64,000 nt of DNA, from positions 22,183,677 through 22,247,676 of the forward strand of contig OY754981.1 in the NCBI GenBank assembly GCA_963576475.1, given 5' to 3'. Positions 63,480-64,000 of this stretch are shown here, in pieces. The notes below the pieces were generated by a model. The model was not told the DNA's origin and did not search any database. It saw only the letters and a program-made list of their open reading frames with translations. Made by a program: the position numbers and the translations under genes. Each line of letters starts with the position of its first letter. Position 1 is the stretch's first letter. This DNA is from Molanna angustata (Eukaryota > Arthropoda > Insecta > Trichoptera > Molannidae).

Positions 63480-64000
63480 TGGTGAATTGTCGAGCGTATG
63501 CCCAGGATGGTTTTTGGATTTAAACTTTTTTCTTATTCTTCTTCTTCTTCGTGTATTTGGTCGTTTTACCTATGAAGGGGGAGTATCCTGGGAAAAGAAG
63601 GTCCGACTGTCCCTCCATCTCTTCACAGGTCTTCCAGGACGGGTTCTGCATATAAACTTTTTTCTTCTTTTTCTTCAACGTGTACTTGGTCATCTTACCT
63701 ATGAAGATGAACTATCCTGGGAGATGAAGGTCCAATTTTCCTTCCATCTCTTCGCAGGTTTCTGGATTTAAACTTTTTTCTTCTTCTTCTTCTTCATCGT
63801 CTATTTGGTCATTTTACCTTTGAAGGTGGACTAACCTGGGAGAAGAATGTCCAATTTTCCTTCCATCTCTTCGCAGGTATCTGGATTTAAACTTATTTCT
63901 TCTTCTTCGTCTTCATCGTGTATTTTTGGTCATTTTACCTATGAAGTTGGAGAATCCTGGGAGAAGAAGGTCCAACTGTCCTTCCATCTCTTCGCAGGTA
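63480..64000. repeat. About 120-130-bp TTC-rich tandem repeat, runs off the window
   Basis: At least four units contain 'cctatgaag', 'atcctgggagaagaaggtcc', 'ccttccatctcttcgcaggt' and 'ttcttcttctt'. The array continues past 64000. The 94-codon frame at 63487-63771 is repeat translation, not a gene. Confidence 0.88.

Noticed and set aside
63487..63771. 94-codon gene at the window end
   Set aside because: It reads through tandem repeat units that are near-multiples of three and repeats its own peptide.

Overview
This is a 64 kb window of AT-rich, intron-containing, repeat-dense animal DNA, most likely from a moth or butterfly (Lepidoptera). The basis is GT-AG introns, animal-type genes (LSM10, NT5DC1-like, cytosolic acetoacetyl-CoA thiolase), RTE-type LINEs ending in short CATA/GTAT tails, LINE 3' ends with the 'ttggttggaagaaattgcc' signature, tRNA-derived SINEs and many palindromic MITEs. 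The order-level call is inference; no database search was possible.

Layout. 1-4.9 kb: a 21-bp tandem repeat, a 1.28-kb foldback transposon with 15-bp subrepeats, and a second inverted-repeat element carrying a GC-rich insert, ending about 80 bp before a gene. 5.0-7.8 kb: a three-exon LSM10 gene (U7 snRNP Sm-like protein) on the + strand, whose second intron holds a complete intronless NT5DC1-like 5'-nucleotidase-domain gene in the same orientation. 7.8-14.1 kb: no gene recognised. 14.1-31.5 kb: an eight-exon acetyl-CoA acetyltransferase gene on the - strand, all exons reconstructed with consistent phase (392 aa). Its seven introns hold MITEs, a foldback element, a SINE, several truncated RTE LINEs and a nested hAT-in-MITE-in-LINE insertion. 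31.5-44.6 kb: repeats only, including a GT microsatellite, a TTC-rich minisatellite, a short LTR retrotransposon (36.8-39.6 kb) with a hAT MITE in its 3' LTR, and a full-length but inactivated RTE LINE (40.7-43.7 kb). 44.7 kb: a possible first coding exon (+) of an unidentified gene. 45.8-64 kb: a CR1/jockey-like LINE (-), SINEs, LINE tails, palindromes, and a second copy of the composite repeat seen at 32.9-36 kb.

The three recognised genes have unrelated housekeeping roles: histone mRNA 3'-end processing, a HAD-fold nucleotidase-like protein, and the first step of the mevalonate/ketone-body pathway. The one gene-arrangement feature of interest is NT5DC1 nested in LSM10, with a plausible splice acceptor just ahead of the nested gene. 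I found no evidence for a new biochemical system. The rest of the interest lies in transposon structure: well-bounded insertions with target-site duplications, two foldback elements of parallel design, and a duplicated microsatellite-repeat-minisatellite composite.
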